From: Kingdonia uniflora
Taxonomy: Eukaryota > Streptophyta > Magnoliopsida > Ranunculales > Circaeasteraceae
Assembly: GCA_014058105.1 (NCBI GenBank)
Contig: JACGCM010001011.1
Location: 253,501 to 317,500, forward strand
Length of the DNA: 64,000 nt
Direction of reading: 5' to 3'
The position numbers and the translations under genes are program-made. This document shows, in pieces, positions 1 to 11,600 of the stretch (position 1 is its first letter; every line of letters begins with the position of its first letter). The notes beneath the pieces were generated by a model. The model searched no databases and was not told the DNA's origin. It saw only the letters and a program-made list of their open reading frames with translations.

Positions 1-338
1 TTCAATGCTTAGTATTTTTGTATTTTGGTAATTTTAGTTTTGTAATTTATATTAGTATTTTTGGTTTTTGAGATTATAATAGTACAAAAATAGTATTTTT
101 TTAATTTCAATTTTTTTTGTGTTCGGTTTCAAGAAATATGAAAACAAAACCATTTTCTTCGTTTGGATTCAGTTCGGTTTGGTATTTTACCATACCGGTT
201 GTACCCCTAGTCTGGCCTAGAAAGTAAAAATGGGTCGACCCGGATACCTCTCATAAGTAAAAATGGGTTGACCAATAGAAATTGGATAAAATAGAACAAC
301 TACAAGTTTTAGGGTTTTTTATTTGTCCTTCAGCTTCG

Positions 339-730
339 ATGTCTTCGAGTCCTGAATTCCAAGCTCCACCGAAAATATATTATAATGATACAGAAGCTCG
401 AAAGTATACTTCATCTTCTCATATGGTTCACACTCAAGTAAAAATCTCTTTCTATCTTGATACTGCAAACAAGTTACAAACTAATAATCAATCTTTTTCT
501 TCCTATAAGTGGAAGTTTTCGGTAAGAGCTCTTGAGCTTCTTGGTTTGCCTCATCATGGACTCCCTCGTCTTCTTCTTGATATAAGTAACAACAATATAT
601 ACCTTTACTTACTTCTTCTCAAAGCTAACTTGGATTTTGTGCATTGTATGATGTAGATCAGGGCTTAGTGGGGAGACACTATTTGAGAATGGATAACAAT
701 GGATCGGCTTAGATATTTCTAGTTCAATGT
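339..730 (+). pseudogene. RID2: RID2/BUD23-like 5' fragment, copy 1 (exons 1-3)
   Basis: Exon 1 (339-437, 33 codons) encodes a peptide beginning MSSSPEFQAPPKIYYND and containing EARKYTSSSHMV, the conserved N-terminus of plant RID2, the BUD23-family 18S rRNA guanine-N7 methyltransferase. It ends in a CAA/GTAAAA donor. Exon 2 (about 510-585) reads ALELLGLPHHGLPRLLLDI and ends before GTAAC. Exon 3 (from about 637) reads SGLSGETL, part of the SAM-binding region, but its acceptor and first codons are damaged (GATGTAG replaces GATTGTGG). No methyltransferase C-terminus follows before the next unit, so this is a partial duplicate rather than a gene. Confidence 0.8.
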
Positions 731-991
731 TTAGTATTTTTGAATTTTGGTAATACAGTTTTGTAATTTTGGTTGGTATTTTCGGTTTTTGAGATTATAA
801 TAGCACAAAAAATATATTTTTTGATTTCGGTTTTCGGTTTCAAGAAATATGAAACCAAAACCATTTTCTTCGTTTAGTTTCGGTTCGGTTTGGTATTTTA
901 CTATACTGGTTGTACCCCTATTCTGGCACAGTGGCACAAATAGAAAAAATGTCTCAACCGAATACCTCTAGTAAGTAAAAATGAGTTGACC

Positions 992-999
992 TATATAAA
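992..999 (+). promoter_or_regulatory. TATA box of RID2 unit 2
   Basis: TATATAAA lies about 58 bp upstream of the exon 1 ATG at 1057. The same position in unit 1 reads CAATAGAAATTGG and has lost the box. The call rests on motif and position only. Confidence 0.45.
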
Positions 1000-1056
1000 T
1001 AGGATGAAATAGAGCAACTATAAGTTTTAGGGTTTTAGATTTGTCATTTAGCTTCG

Positions 1057-1420
1057 ATGTCTTTGAGTCACGAATTTCAAGCTCCACTGAAGATATATTA
1101 TAATGATACAGAAGCTCGAAAGTATACTTCATCTTCTCATATGGTTGAGACTCAAGTAATAATCTCTTTCTAACTTGATACAACGCACAAGTTACAAACT
1201 AGTTTTCGGTAAGAGCTCTTGAGCTTCTTGGTTTGCGTCATCATGGACTCCCTCACCTTCTTATTAATATAAGTAACAACAATATATACCTTTACTTAAT
1301 TTTTCTCAAAGCTAACTTAGATTTTGGGTATTGTAGGTTGTGGATGAGGGCTTAGTTGGGATACACTATTTAAAAATGGATAACAATGGATCGGCTTAGA
1401 TATTTCGAGTTTAATGGTTA
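1057..1420 (+). pseudogene. RID2: RID2/BUD23-like 5' fragment, copy 2 (exons 1-3)
   Basis: Exon 1 (1057-1155) is the same length as in copy 1 (99 bp) and keeps the EARKYTSSSHMV motif, but has substitutions such as MSLSHEF for MSSxPEF. Exon 2 follows from about 1201 (FSVRALELLGL), with its region before the donor changed (CTTATTAATAT). Exon 3 (about 1338-1420) contains several changes in the SAM-binding segment, for example an ACACTATTTAAAAATGG stretch. It ends in the next unit's spacer and cannot encode an enzyme. Confidence 0.75.
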
Positions 1421-1681
1421 GTTTTTTCGTACTTTGATAATTTTAGTTTTGTAATTTCGGTTCGTATTTTCGAATTTTGAGATTATAATAATACAAAAAT
1501 GGTACATTTTAGTTTCGATTTTTTCAGTTTTCGATTTCATGAAATATGATACCAAAACAATTTTCTTTATTTGGTTTCGGTTCGGTTTGGTATTTTACCA
1601 TACCGGTTGCAGCCCTAGTCTAGCTCAGTGGCCCAAATAGTAAAAATTAGCCGACCCAGATACATCTTGTAAGTAAAAAGC

Positions 1682-1915
1682 GGAAGCTTTCAGAAAGAGC
1701 TTTTGAGCTTCTTGGTTTGCCTCTTCATGGACTCCCTCACTTTTTTATTGATAAAAGTAACAATAATATATACTTTTACTTACTTTTCTCAAAGCTAACT
1801 TGGATTTTGTGTATTGTAAGTTGTGGATGAGGACTTAGTGGTGAGACACTATATGAGAATAGACAACAATGAATCGGCTTTGATATTTCGAGTATAATGT
1901 TTTGTATTTTGGTAA
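1682..1915 (+). pseudogene. RID2: RID2/BUD23-like 5' fragment, copy 3 (exon 1 deleted)
   Basis: This unit passes directly from the upstream spacer to exon 2 (GGAAGCTTTCAGAAAGAGC, about 1681-1758), so exon 1 and intron 1 are missing. Exon 2 encodes a KLSERAFELLGLPLHGLP-like segment, closer to functional RID2 proteins than copy 1. Exon 3 lies at about 1826-1905 and carries further substitutions. This is the shortest unit of the array. Confidence 0.7.
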
Positions 1916-2123
1916 TTTTAGTTTTGTAATTTTAGTTGGTATTTTTAGTTTTTGAGATTATAATAGTCTAAAAATTGTATTTTTCGGTTTTAAGAAATTT
2001 GAAACCAAACCAAAATCATTTTCTTCGGTTTGGTTTCGTATTTTACCATACCATACCGGTTGCACCCCTAGTCTGGCTAGTAGCCCAGAAAGTAAAAATG
2101 GATCGACCCGATACCTGTCAATC

Positions 2124-2133
2124 TATATAAAAA
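2124..2133 (+). promoter_or_regulatory. TATA-like box of the 3'-most RID2 unit
   Basis: TATATAAAAA lies 87 bp upstream of the exon 1 ATG at 2211, in the same relative place as the box in unit 2. A second TATATAAAAA follows at about 2147, and either could serve. Confidence 0.35.
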
Positions 2134-2908
2134 TATATGATAGATATATAAAAATTGATTAGGGTTTTAGATTTGTGGTGATTTGATTAGGGTTTTAGAT
2201 TTGTGTTTCGATGTCTTCGAGACCTGAATTCCAATCTCCACCGGAGATATATTACAATGATACGGAAGCTCGAAAGTATACTTCATCTTCTCATATGGTT
2301 CAGACTCAAGTAAAAATCTCTTCCTTAATCAATCCTTGATACAACACATGTTACAAACTAATTATCAATCCTTTTCTTGCTAAAAGAGGAAGCTTTCGGA
2401 AAGGCTCTAAACTTAAAATTTAGGGCTAATTCACAGACTTAACTGTTTTCAAAGCTAACTCGGATTTTGTGTATTGTAGATTGTGGATCAGGGCTTAGTG
2501 GGGAGACACTATCTGAGAATGGACAACAATAGATTGGCTTAGATATTTTGAGTTCAATGCTTAGTATTTTTCAAAACTAAATATATTTATTTACAGTCTC
2601 GTTATGTTCTTATTGGTTTTGTGCATTTTAGATGTTGCTATAGAGCGGGAAGTGGAGGGTGATCTCTTACTTTGTGATATGGGGCAGGTATCCACCTTTG
2701 TTAGCCTATTCATTATATACTTAAACATGAACTTCATTAGTTATACATGTTGGGTTCATTAGCAAATCCACTCACATCCTGATTCTTTTTCTTCTAGAGA
2801 TCCAATTTCGTTGAATGTATAAAACGTTTCATGTGTTGCTTTACTAAGTAAAGCACAAATCCACAATAAAATTGACAAAGAATAATAGGTAAAGAATTGT
2901 TTGAAACT

Positions 2909-3057
2909 TTTTTTTTTTTTTGGAAGGCAAGCCAGTTTTATATAGGGATCCGTAACCCTGAGTTTCCAACCCCATGAGGTTTCGAATCCACGACTTCTCT
3001 CTAGGTGGAGAGGCCTAGAGAGAGGTACAACCACCACTGGGTCAAGAGTCCAATGGT
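2909..3057 (-). mobile_element. tRNA-derived SINE with target-site duplication
   Basis: Read on the minus strand, this short element starts with a tRNA-like region (an A-box-like GACCCAGTGGTGG, then a B-box-like GGATTCGAAACC at about 2982) and ends in a poly(A) run at 2909-2923. It is flanked by 15-bp direct repeats, GAATTGTTTGAAACT at 2894-2908 and GAATTGTTTGTAACT at 3058-3072, with one mismatch. That is the expected product of LINE-assisted retroposition. It lies in intron 4 of the RID2 relic, in opposite orientation. No intact tRNA gene is implied. Confidence 0.85.
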
Positions 3058-3585
3058 GAATTGTTTGTAACTTGTAATCCACAATGCCTGTATTTTCTTT
3101 TGCGCTTGTTGTTGTACTTCAGTATCTTCGAAGAGACCAACTGTACTCCGCATCATCTCTTTGGTTATCATCCTAACTTATTCAATGTGAAACAAAAATC
3201 TAGAGAGAGAGATTACCATGGGAAAAAATTGGGGTACACGGAATATGATAAAACTCAAGATTCAGGCCCGTGTGTTCCTCATGTATTAAAACCCGTTTGT
3301 GTTGGAAATGCCTCCTATACCATGCATCAACTAACTAGCTTTCTGGTCATCATTAGTGCAAACCTTGAAATATGAATCCCACGGAACTGCCAAACACACA
3401 AAAACAAGTTCATTTCTAAACTATCCTGAATTAAACCAGTTTTACGTGATATCCTAACAGCCCCTAAAAGAAGATTTGAAAGCAAAACACTCAAGCAAAA
3501 AGTTATTTATGCTTATCGAGATTGATCTCGAGTTGTAAGTATTCTAAATTCTAAATACATGTGAACCTGAACTTGCATCAGATTT

Positions 3586-3630
3586 TAATTCTAAATTCTA
3601 AATTCTAAATTCTAAATTCTAAATTATAAA
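3586..3630 (+). repeat. (TTCTAAA)n microsatellite
   Basis: About six 7-bp units of TTCTAAA lie in intron 4 of the RID2 relic, with a shorter two-unit version at about 3541. The period matches the plant telomere repeat but the sequence does not (no GGG), so it is not telomeric. Confidence 0.8.
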
Positions 3631-6122
3631 TCGAAACAGTGTTTCGGCCGATATATTAAAAAATCCAAAAGTTGATCTATCCTTCAACTATGATATTTAA
3701 AACATTGATTTTAAGTGCAATAACACATTAAGTTAATACCTCTTTATAGTCTTATTATTGATATGTTTCAGGGTTTAGGTCTGCGGGATGGCGTGTTATA
3801 GATGGTGCCATTAGTATCTCTGCAATTCAGGTTAGTCCTCTTCATTCTAATAAAACAAACGTGTCACGTGTCACTTGCATCAGATATTTATCATGAAAAG
3901 GCCATAACATACAGAATGAATGATATATTTAGTTATTTATTTGATGTGCACGATGAACCGTCAGTTCATTTTCCACCATAGTTGCTTTTTAAGATGCTTT
4001 TTTTTTCAACTTAAGCGATTTTCATGCGAGACAATTCCAAGATGGCAATTTAATGCATGAAGCATGGGGAAAAGTAAGATATATCTTTGGCCACTGTCGA
4101 ATTCTTGAAGAGAACTCAAATGAAAGCTTGTTTACAAGCAAAATCAAAAGTTTAAAAGTAACAGTTTTTCTATTTATCACGATATTCGAACCTCTTAATG
4201 GGAAGCATAAGGTCTAAGAGTAAAGATAGATATGATGAAAACAATATTCCTAGCTTTTTTTCTCTCAATATGAGAATATAATATATACATGGTGGGCATA
4301 ACCAATACATGGTTGAAGAAGTACTTGAGCTCTACGTATCTTGACATGGACATTTTCTATTGAAGATTTAATCATTTTTCGGTTTTGTAACAAGCAGTGG
4401 CTATGCAATGATGACAAATCCTCTCACGAACTAAGATCTAGATTGAAATACGTCTTACACATGATCTGTCTTCTGTTAATTTCACATCTCTTCTACTAAC
4501 TAATATAACATGGTGGAACAACTACTGCACAGAGCATTTTTGGATCATTATATAGATGCCTAGCAAGGGGAGCAGGAGCAGTATTTCAGATGTAACCCTG
4601 AATGCCTAGATCAACGTAGTCTGATTTGTGAGTATGCGGTGCGTGCTGGATTTGTGTGTTGGCTGGTTGTGGATTACCCCCACAGGTATGTGCTGGAATT
4701 GCATAAAACGTTCTCAACTTTTTAATTTGTCTATGATAGTCTTGTTCATAGATGACTTTGCACACGGTCAGTGCCCAAGTTCTAAAACTGTTAATATTGT
4801 AACCAACCTGGCGGAAGAATACATGTAAAGGCTTGCAAAAGAAGGGGGGAGAAACTCTCTCGGTTTTAATTACAACTCAACGTAAATTTTATTCATTGTA
4901 GCCTTGTATCTTCATTATAACTGTGTGCCCGTGGCTCGCCACGACTAAAGTAGTAAAACGCGCCATCAGCGCTTCATTTGAAAATACACTCTGTGAATGA
5001 AGCATGTGAGGAGATGTGTACTAAAGGTAACGGGGAGAAGTGGGAGGGGAAGGGAAGGAAGAGAGGTGTTAGGGGTTTATCTTCTTTTTTCCTAATTGAT
5101 GTTGAAAATCCTTGTTATCCCTACATTAGTAAAATGGAATCTCATCTATCAATCTTTGTTCACTCGAGGGGGATGACACAAAATCCTTGACGTTTGTTAT
5201 CCGCTATTTAAGCACCATGTTTGTCTACCTTTCTCCCTGGTTATATAGATATCTTGATTTGTTTGAACATAGGACTAACCTTAGAAGTATAATTTTGAAT
5301 GTTATAGAGGTTAATAATACTTTTATTTGGTAATGAAAATACTTGTAGGATCTATCTTTTACTCATTTGCACTTGTAACATCTTATTTGCATCTGCTATG
5401 TAATCTCTGTGTCAATTCAATGATGAAATGGTCTAATGTTGGCTATCTTGACAACAGTACTAAGAGGAAGAAGGAATACCTTGTTCTCAGTTGTGGTCCA
5501 CAATCCACAAGCACCGGCCTTCCAAAAGCCGAAGGTGAAAATGGAGAGAGTTACTCAATTGATAGTCAGACGGTAAACAAACTCTCGCTCAACTTAATCA
5601 TACAAACATTGATATTCTGAATTTAAAAAAAAAGAAAGTTTCTTAACATCCCATGAGGCTAGAAAATATTGACCACTTACCATTTTAATTATGTGGGAAA
5701 ATCATCCTCTAGATAGGAAACTCCATCTAGATGACACTTAACAACAATAACCCATGAGACACTCGAAGCCTCTAATAACATTATGAAATACTAGTGTAGG
5801 TGGAAACATGAAGAGGCCTGATGAGTAAGGCATAGTTTTGTCATTTTAAGCATTTTTTGGTAGAAGTCACAATTCTGAGAAACCTCATGTAAATACTACG
5901 TCTCAACTTGATAGTGGCTAGAGGGACCTTGAACACTCTATGACCAAATGGCTTAATATTATTAATTACACTTTAACATCCTTTTTTTACAGCACATATG
6001 GTTCCTTCGTTGTGCAGGTCAAAGTTTATGAGAGGTTCCACCTGAAGAAAAGGCTTAAAGAAACCCAGAAAAAATTCGGGAAAGCATGGGTATTAAAGAA
6101 GAAGGAACAGATGTTAAGAAGA

Positions 6123-6342
6123 GGGTGTATTGTCCCACATGACTCCAACTATGCAGGGCGCAAAAGGAAATGCAATTTTTGATTTTGCGTAGCGGCAAAG
6201 CCATCTTTGTTGGGTTCGGTTTCTTTCACCAATGAGAAACAAAGGAATAGTGTCCCAACTGACTCCAACTACACAGGTCGCGGAATATTGATTTTCCTTA
6301 GAGCGATGTCGTGTCCACTGGGTTCAGTTTCTTTCACTAATA
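6123..6342 (+). repeat. Tandem duplication of the RID2 final-exon end and 3' UTR
   Basis: The segment from about 6125 (TGTCCCACATGACTCCAACT, stop codon, then GGGTTCGGTTTCTTTCACCAATGAG) recurs from about 6247 (TGTCCCAACTGACTCCAACT to GGGTTCAGTTTCTTTCACTAAT). The second copy lies downstream of the stop codon and is not translated. Confidence 0.7.
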
Positions 6343-6429
6343 TATGTACTATACATTGTTTTGATTTTCCCTTTCTAAGACTTCTATTTGGTATATTGCA
6401 ACTGCTTCCATTTTCGCGATAAAACAAGT

Positions 6430-6953
6430 ACTTCAGTTTGTATGACTATTTATGTTCTTTCAGGCTACCTTAAGTTATTTGATTTTTTGGCGCAGACTTT
6501 GCTATTTTTTTTCTTAGATTCATTCTAGTGAAATATATGTGGACTGTATACTTTGTTTATGAAGAATTGCAGCACAAATAAGGCAGCAGTTATGCCTTAG
6601 ATATTGAAAAGTCAGGGTGATATCGTGGAGTAGCAGGCAGGGAGATACTAGAGAAACCTACCCCTTTTATTTGGTAACAAGTGTTCCGTCTACTTGGTTT
6701 TTGTTTCATTTTTATAAAAAGTTATTTTACTATTATATCTCAGTGATTTCCAGAGAGATGAGGAACACTTGAGATACAGGTTTTTCCTGATACTCGCCTG
6801 ACACCCCTCTCTATTTGAGATGCTCTTAAAAACGGCTCTGAGCTACTTATTTTAGTCTTCAAAGTATTCGCATTTCATGTAAAGGCAGTCTAAGAAAAGT
6901 GGAATCTCAAATAGTGTGCATTTTTTATCCTTTATCTCGGGAATTACAATTTA
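6430..6953. other. RID2 3' flank, no further gene seen
   Basis: AT-rich sequence between the RID2 relic and the first Helitron end. There is no ORF with recognisable content on either strand. Confidence 0.5.
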
Positions 6954-6967
6954 CTAGTAGCAATAAC

Positions 6968-6983
6968 CCCGTGCTCGCACGGG
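6968..6983 (-). repeat. Helitron A 3' hairpin
   Basis: 7-bp perfect arms CCCGTGC/GCACGGG with a TC loop, ten bases from the CTAG terminus at 6954-6957. The same hairpin recurs at 15479-15496 and 22210-22225. Confidence 0.75.
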
Positions 6984-7389
6984 CTAAACCTCATGAATGT
7001 GAAGTGTTGAAAGCAACTTATAGCCAGTGCTTTCATTACGCCTACTAATATTAGAACATGATTGTAAAAGCTGCTCATTAAGTGCTATATATTTTATTTT
7101 AAACTCATCTCCATGTTATTATTTAAAATCTCAATTGTAAAATAATGCAGAATAAAAGCATTTGCTATTTGGTAAGCAGCAAGTCAAATATTTCAAAAGT
7201 GCATAAGCTCGAGTTTGGGTGATGGTGATATTTCTTAAAATCTCAGTTGTAAAATAGAATTCTTTATGAACACATCATATATATGAATTATAAATTGAAT
7301 AAGGCAGTGACAAAAGACACATTCCCATAATTTATATAGTAGCATCCTATTTACAATAGCCTTTACATTGTGATGCTTCATAATTCATG

Positions 7390-7706
7390 TGTCAAGGTGA
7401 AATTTAACCACATAATCTTCAAGTAAAAGACACCCTCCCAGTATTCCCAATCAACAACATTTGTGTTTATAATCAATTTCATAGCTGGTACCTTTTCAAC
7501 TTCTTCAAAATCAAGGTTAAATGAATTAATGTGATCATAATCATCTCTCCATAGGCAGGATTTGAATTACACTTGATCCCTGACACCCAATGCAGTGATT
7601 CGCTCAAGAATATAGATTCCTCGTGACCCACATAAGGAAAAATCCTTATAAACCTCTTTCTAGCATTACCACCAAGTGATGTTACTTCAATCTTTAATTC
7701 CAACAT
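7390..7706 (-). pseudogene. F-box-associated domain fragment (captured)
   Basis: The minus strand encodes FIRIFPYVGHEESIFLSESL followed by HWVSGIKC. This matches the F-box-associated (FBA/kelch-type) domains of plant F-box proteins, where a GVFLNGALHW-like motif precedes the description of the protein's own state. After a 1-nt shift another frame continues with a NSFNLDFEEVEKVP-like segment, the usual FDLxxExFxxVP motif. There is no N-terminal F-box and no start codon. F-box proteins select substrates for SCF ubiquitin ligases, but this piece cannot do so. The minus orientation agrees with the enclosing Helitron-like element. The family call is from memory of the motif. Confidence 0.5.
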
Positions 7707-8343
7707 TTGATATTTTTTTGAAACGTATTATGATGATGCTTGTGTTATCCTTAACTCAAACCAACCGAGGAAGAACAATATCATTTACTTGCACGCAAAA
7801 CATTTTGACAATTTAGCACATTTGAATTGTGTTCTCTTTTATCTTTTTCACTTGTGTCAAAAGTTGTCTCCATGTGATTGTTTGGATATCAACCTGGTTA
7901 CATAATCATGAGATTTTGTGCTAAGAAAGAAAATTGAAATTAGAATAAATAACACGACAATGGAAAAGTCCTAAATAGTAAAATAGAGATGGAGATGAAA
8001 GACATACAGAGAAAATTTTGGTATTTACGTTTTCAATGAAAAAGAAATAAATAAGTATATATAGACGATAAATCTCCTTCCAACTAAGAGGACCGTTGAC
8101 AAAACTACCTACAGAGAAGGAAGTTGGTCGTCTATTAAATGCTCTGAAGAAACAAAGAGTAGACAACAATCTTAGACTTACCAAAGTTTTACCCAAGATA
8201 TATGTCTACTTCAAATGAGGACAAAGACTTGTATTCAAAAAAGGGAGCTACAAAAGCAAATCATTTCAATGTAAGAAATTAATCAAGGTCCATCACTATA
8301 TCCACAAAAAGGCAAGTATGAGTAGCTACTTTTTTAAGTATTC

Positions 8344-8600
8344 TCAAGATCGAACTTCTAGGGCTCTGGGAAGATATGCATGTGTGTTGACGATGCCACC
8401 CAAAACATCAGTAATCAAGTTAACTATCAAATTTTCAGTATAAATATAGTATGTGATCCTACACATTATTATAGTAAGGGATATTATACTTACCCACCAT
8501 CCTATCGGGTTATCGAATCCACATAACTTAATATCTTCAATAGTTATCCCGGTGCTATCAAAGTTGGTGAATTCATCCTCATGATCTCTTGTTGTACTCT
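8344..8600 (-). pseudogene. Unidentified exon-like fragment in Helitron A
   Basis: The minus strand has a short acidic open segment, ESTTRDHEDEF followed by NFDSTGITIEDIKLCGFDN, then AT-rich non-coding sequence. Its composition is more protein-like than the flanks, but no family is recognised. It may be another captured exon. No start, stop or splice structure could be confirmed. Confidence 0.2.
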
Positions 8601-8699
8601 CCATGTATATTTTCATTACCTGTGTTCGCTCTATTTGTCATATGCCATTTGGTAAGCTTGCTATGTCAGAACACATATCAGTTTCCCAGCAAAGTAATT

Positions 8700-11600
8700 G
8701 AGATACAATATATCAAAGAAGGTACAATAGCCTCTAAATACAAACATTATGTTGTAATAGCCTCAAAACATTATGAGAATTCAGCACAAATAACATTTTC
8801 AAACACAAGCATTTTCTATATAACAGATAGTGCAAACCTAAGGGACCACACACAAAGCATTTGAAGGTCTTCTTATAGAATTACGGATGCACACTTGAAG
8901 TGATACATCATAGACTAAAATAAATTGAAATCGCGGTCTTAAATGAGATATTACACCTTGCAAATATATATATATATAACATAAACAACATTGGATATCT
9001 TTGGTAGCAGGGTAGCTTTCTGCTTTCCTTTACAAAGAATTGTTAAAGGATATCTTAATATCCAAGCTTAGAGAAGTTAGATCCTACATGTTAGGATTGT
9101 TGTTGTATATATACTCAGATGCCTAACCTCTTGCACGTTCGAAAAATGTAGATCACCTCTGAGCTGGGTTGTTAAAGATATAACTTTTATTTAATTGTTG
9201 AGGAAGTGTCATTCATGATGATGATTGTAAATTTTTCTGAGCATCTTAGAATGGATACTGCTTCTTTATCATATAGTTTTGATCTATCTATATATTCGTA
9301 TTTATCTCCCGATTAACATTGTATTTCTTTTTACATATAGATAGAACACATATTACCTGCCTCTGGGGCACTCATTATTTGAGGCACACATTTACATATA
9401 TTAATTAAGAAACATTGAGCGAGAATTTATTTAAACAGTTGAGTGTGAAACACATCCCCTATGTACTGTAATTTTGCGATGTTGGATGAAGGTTAGAGTA
9501 AAAAATCAACTAAAGCACTAGACTTTTCATGAAAATAAACCATTTATTTCAAACAACCTATAGTCCATTACTGTTGAGGGAGAGAGCGTATGGGAAAGAA
9601 GAAGATATGAGCTTTTTGGACAGATGAACCGTGAATTGTAAAGAGCCCAAAAATTCTAAAGATTGAATAAATTGGAAAAAAAAATATAAACCGTACCAAG
9701 TAATTATATTGAATGTAAAGCCATTTGGAGCTTTAATTGGTATCCAAAAACAATATACAAAATATATTATCCAATTGTCATATATTGACATGATTAAAAT
9801 TATGAATAAAAGCAAAAGTAAATGCAAGAAAAAAGAAAATTTCAGTTTTTAGGACTTCAGTCATCATAGTCAATTGTTGTCATGGTATATGCTTGAATAT
9901 ATGATAAAGAATAGAAATGTTGTCAAGGCGTGTCGTAAATCTATTATAATACATCCTTACAGGAAGGGGGTTATAGGTTCCCAATATTTCAGCAACCGTT
10001 AACTTAACGGGTGTATATATAAATAACTCAACCTTGCATTTACTAACAATTGAGTCCCCCCATAGAAATGCCAGTTATATATAAATGTGAAACGTTTAGT
10101 GTTCTTTTATGCAATTTACGATGTGCAAAGCATAGAGATCAACAACAGAAAGCATAAAAAAGTACAGTAAGAACAAAGATGAAATAGAATAATCACCTTA
10201 CTTTGCCCGGTTTATAAATCTGGGTTCAATTGTATGGCCCAAAGCATATTGACTCCCATAGATGATCTTGTAGAGTTGTGTGTAAGAAATCCTGGTACCA
10301 TCTTTCACTGCAATTAATTGAAGTGAAAGAATGTAAGTTAAACGCAAGTATAGAAGATTTATTTCACTACATTGAAATATCGCTTAATATTTTGATCAAG
10401 GAAAAACATAAATCAACCACAGTACATCAAAAGTATCATGTAAGCCTAAAATACCAAATAAGCAAGATGTATAACATTAGGGACCTAATATCAAAGTAAT
10501 GGTTAATGAAATGTTTCAATTTATTAAAGTAAAAGCATAATTATCATAGATGTTGAAGAAACCTTTTTTTCACTCGTGCCTATTGTACTTTATTTCTTTC
10601 CTTTCTATGTTAATGGATTAACTACCAACAATTACGCTTTTTCAAGGGTACAAACCTGCAAATTTGCAAATTAGTGAAGACAGAATAATTGGCAAGGAAA
10701 AAAAATAATTAAGGGATTATCATGAGGGGAAGTTTGGAAATCAAGAGTCATTTAATCTTCCATGTGTCAACACATAATATAAATATATAGATAATCTTTA
10801 CTTTTACAATCAATATAAATAGTGTAAAAGAATATACTGTCGAAGATAGGATAAAATAACCTCGTCCAAGAAAGTACTTAGGGTAACTTTATATTGCTTG
10901 AAGAAAGCTCAAATGCACAACACAATGAATCAAACTGGGACTTGGATGGCCCACTATTTATGGAAGGACCCGACACCTTTTGAAAGTTAAAACACATAAA
11001 TGTTAACATTAGCAAATACACCAATAACCAAACTCTAACAAAGACTGATTACATCTAAACCAAAACAACTTACAACCTGCATATCTATATGACCCATATT
11101 TATCAACCCAAACAGGTGTCTCTATAACTCCTATATATGCTTGAAAAACTTTTTCTCTCCTATATTTCCTTTTCGCTTTGATTAATCTTATATTTTTATA
11201 TTTGATCTTCTTCACATTTTCTCATAGTTCAGAAAATGGGTTATGCAGGAAAAAAAGAAAAAGAAAGAGTTTTGTAAACACTCAACCGTAGGTTCAAGTA
11301 CATTGAGAAAATATAGTAGATAGAGATAGTAGCTGAAGTCGTGACTCACAATAACTGTTAAAGAAGGAGAGGTTTGCGACCTCACAAACACTTTAACATG
11401 GTAAATGAAATTAATTGAGGAGACCAAATGGATAATATGAGGATGGAAAGCAGAGCTGCCATAGTAGCATTCTACTCTGAGAATGCCCCACATACTTTTA
11501 TAGAGAATCGACTTAAGACATTTCATTTTCTAGCAATCATTCAGAAAATTCAATTATGCAAGATACATCTCCCTTAATGAAATACTAATAAAGGAATCCT

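Larger units (their letters stand above)
1..2575 (+). repeat. Tandem array of RID2 5'-end units (at least four copies)
   Basis: A unit of roughly 480-730 bp recurs head to tail. Each unit holds a 5' UTR, exon 1, intron 1, exon 2, intron 2, exon 3 and part of intron 3. The exon 3 end (TTCAATGCTTAG and variants) recurs near 1, 723, 1410, 1889 and 2556. Exon 1 is seen at 339, 1057 and 2211, and the third unit has lost it. Position 1 falls inside exon 3 of another unit, so the array continues beyond the window. Between units lies an AT-rich segment rich in CGGTTCGGTTTGGTATTTTA, ending in GGTTGCACCCCTAG. This resembles a decayed hAT-type insertion carried along in the duplication, but that is an inference. 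Confidence 0.85.
2211..6182 (+). pseudogene. RID2: RID2/BUD23-like 18S rRNA (guanine-N7) methyltransferase pseudogene
   Basis: In plants RID2, the BUD23 ortholog, methylates a guanine in 18S rRNA during 40S maturation. Nine exons match the family in order: 2211-2309 (MSSRPEF, PPEIYYND), 2388-2412 (broken), 2479-2570 (CGSGLSGETL), 2632-2687 (EREVEGDLLLCDMGQ), 3772-3830 (GLGLRDG, IDGAISISAIQ), 4398-4448 (WLCNDDKSSHE), 4533-4685 (GSLYRCLARGA, LVVDYPH), 5458-5572 (KRKKEYLVLSCGP) and 6018-6182 (GKAWVLKKKEQMLRR, ending RKRKCNF stop). The introns are retained, so it is not a retrocopy. Disabling changes are a 2-bp loss and early stop in exon 2, TGG changed to TAG in exon 3, a 2-bp insertion in exon 5, a lost donor after exon 6 and a frameshift in exon 7. 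Exons 8-9 are intact. Exon 2 of upstream copies could not rescue it, because exons 5 and 7 are also shifted. Confidence 0.85.

Noticed and set aside
2911..3057. tRNA gene suggested by A/B-box-like motifs
   Set aside because: A poly(A) tail and target-site duplication are present and no cloverleaf or anticodon arm can be folded. It is a SINE.
3586..3630. Internal telomere repeat
   Set aside because: The period is 7 but the unit is TTCTAAA without the GGG of the plant telomere. A simple microsatellite.
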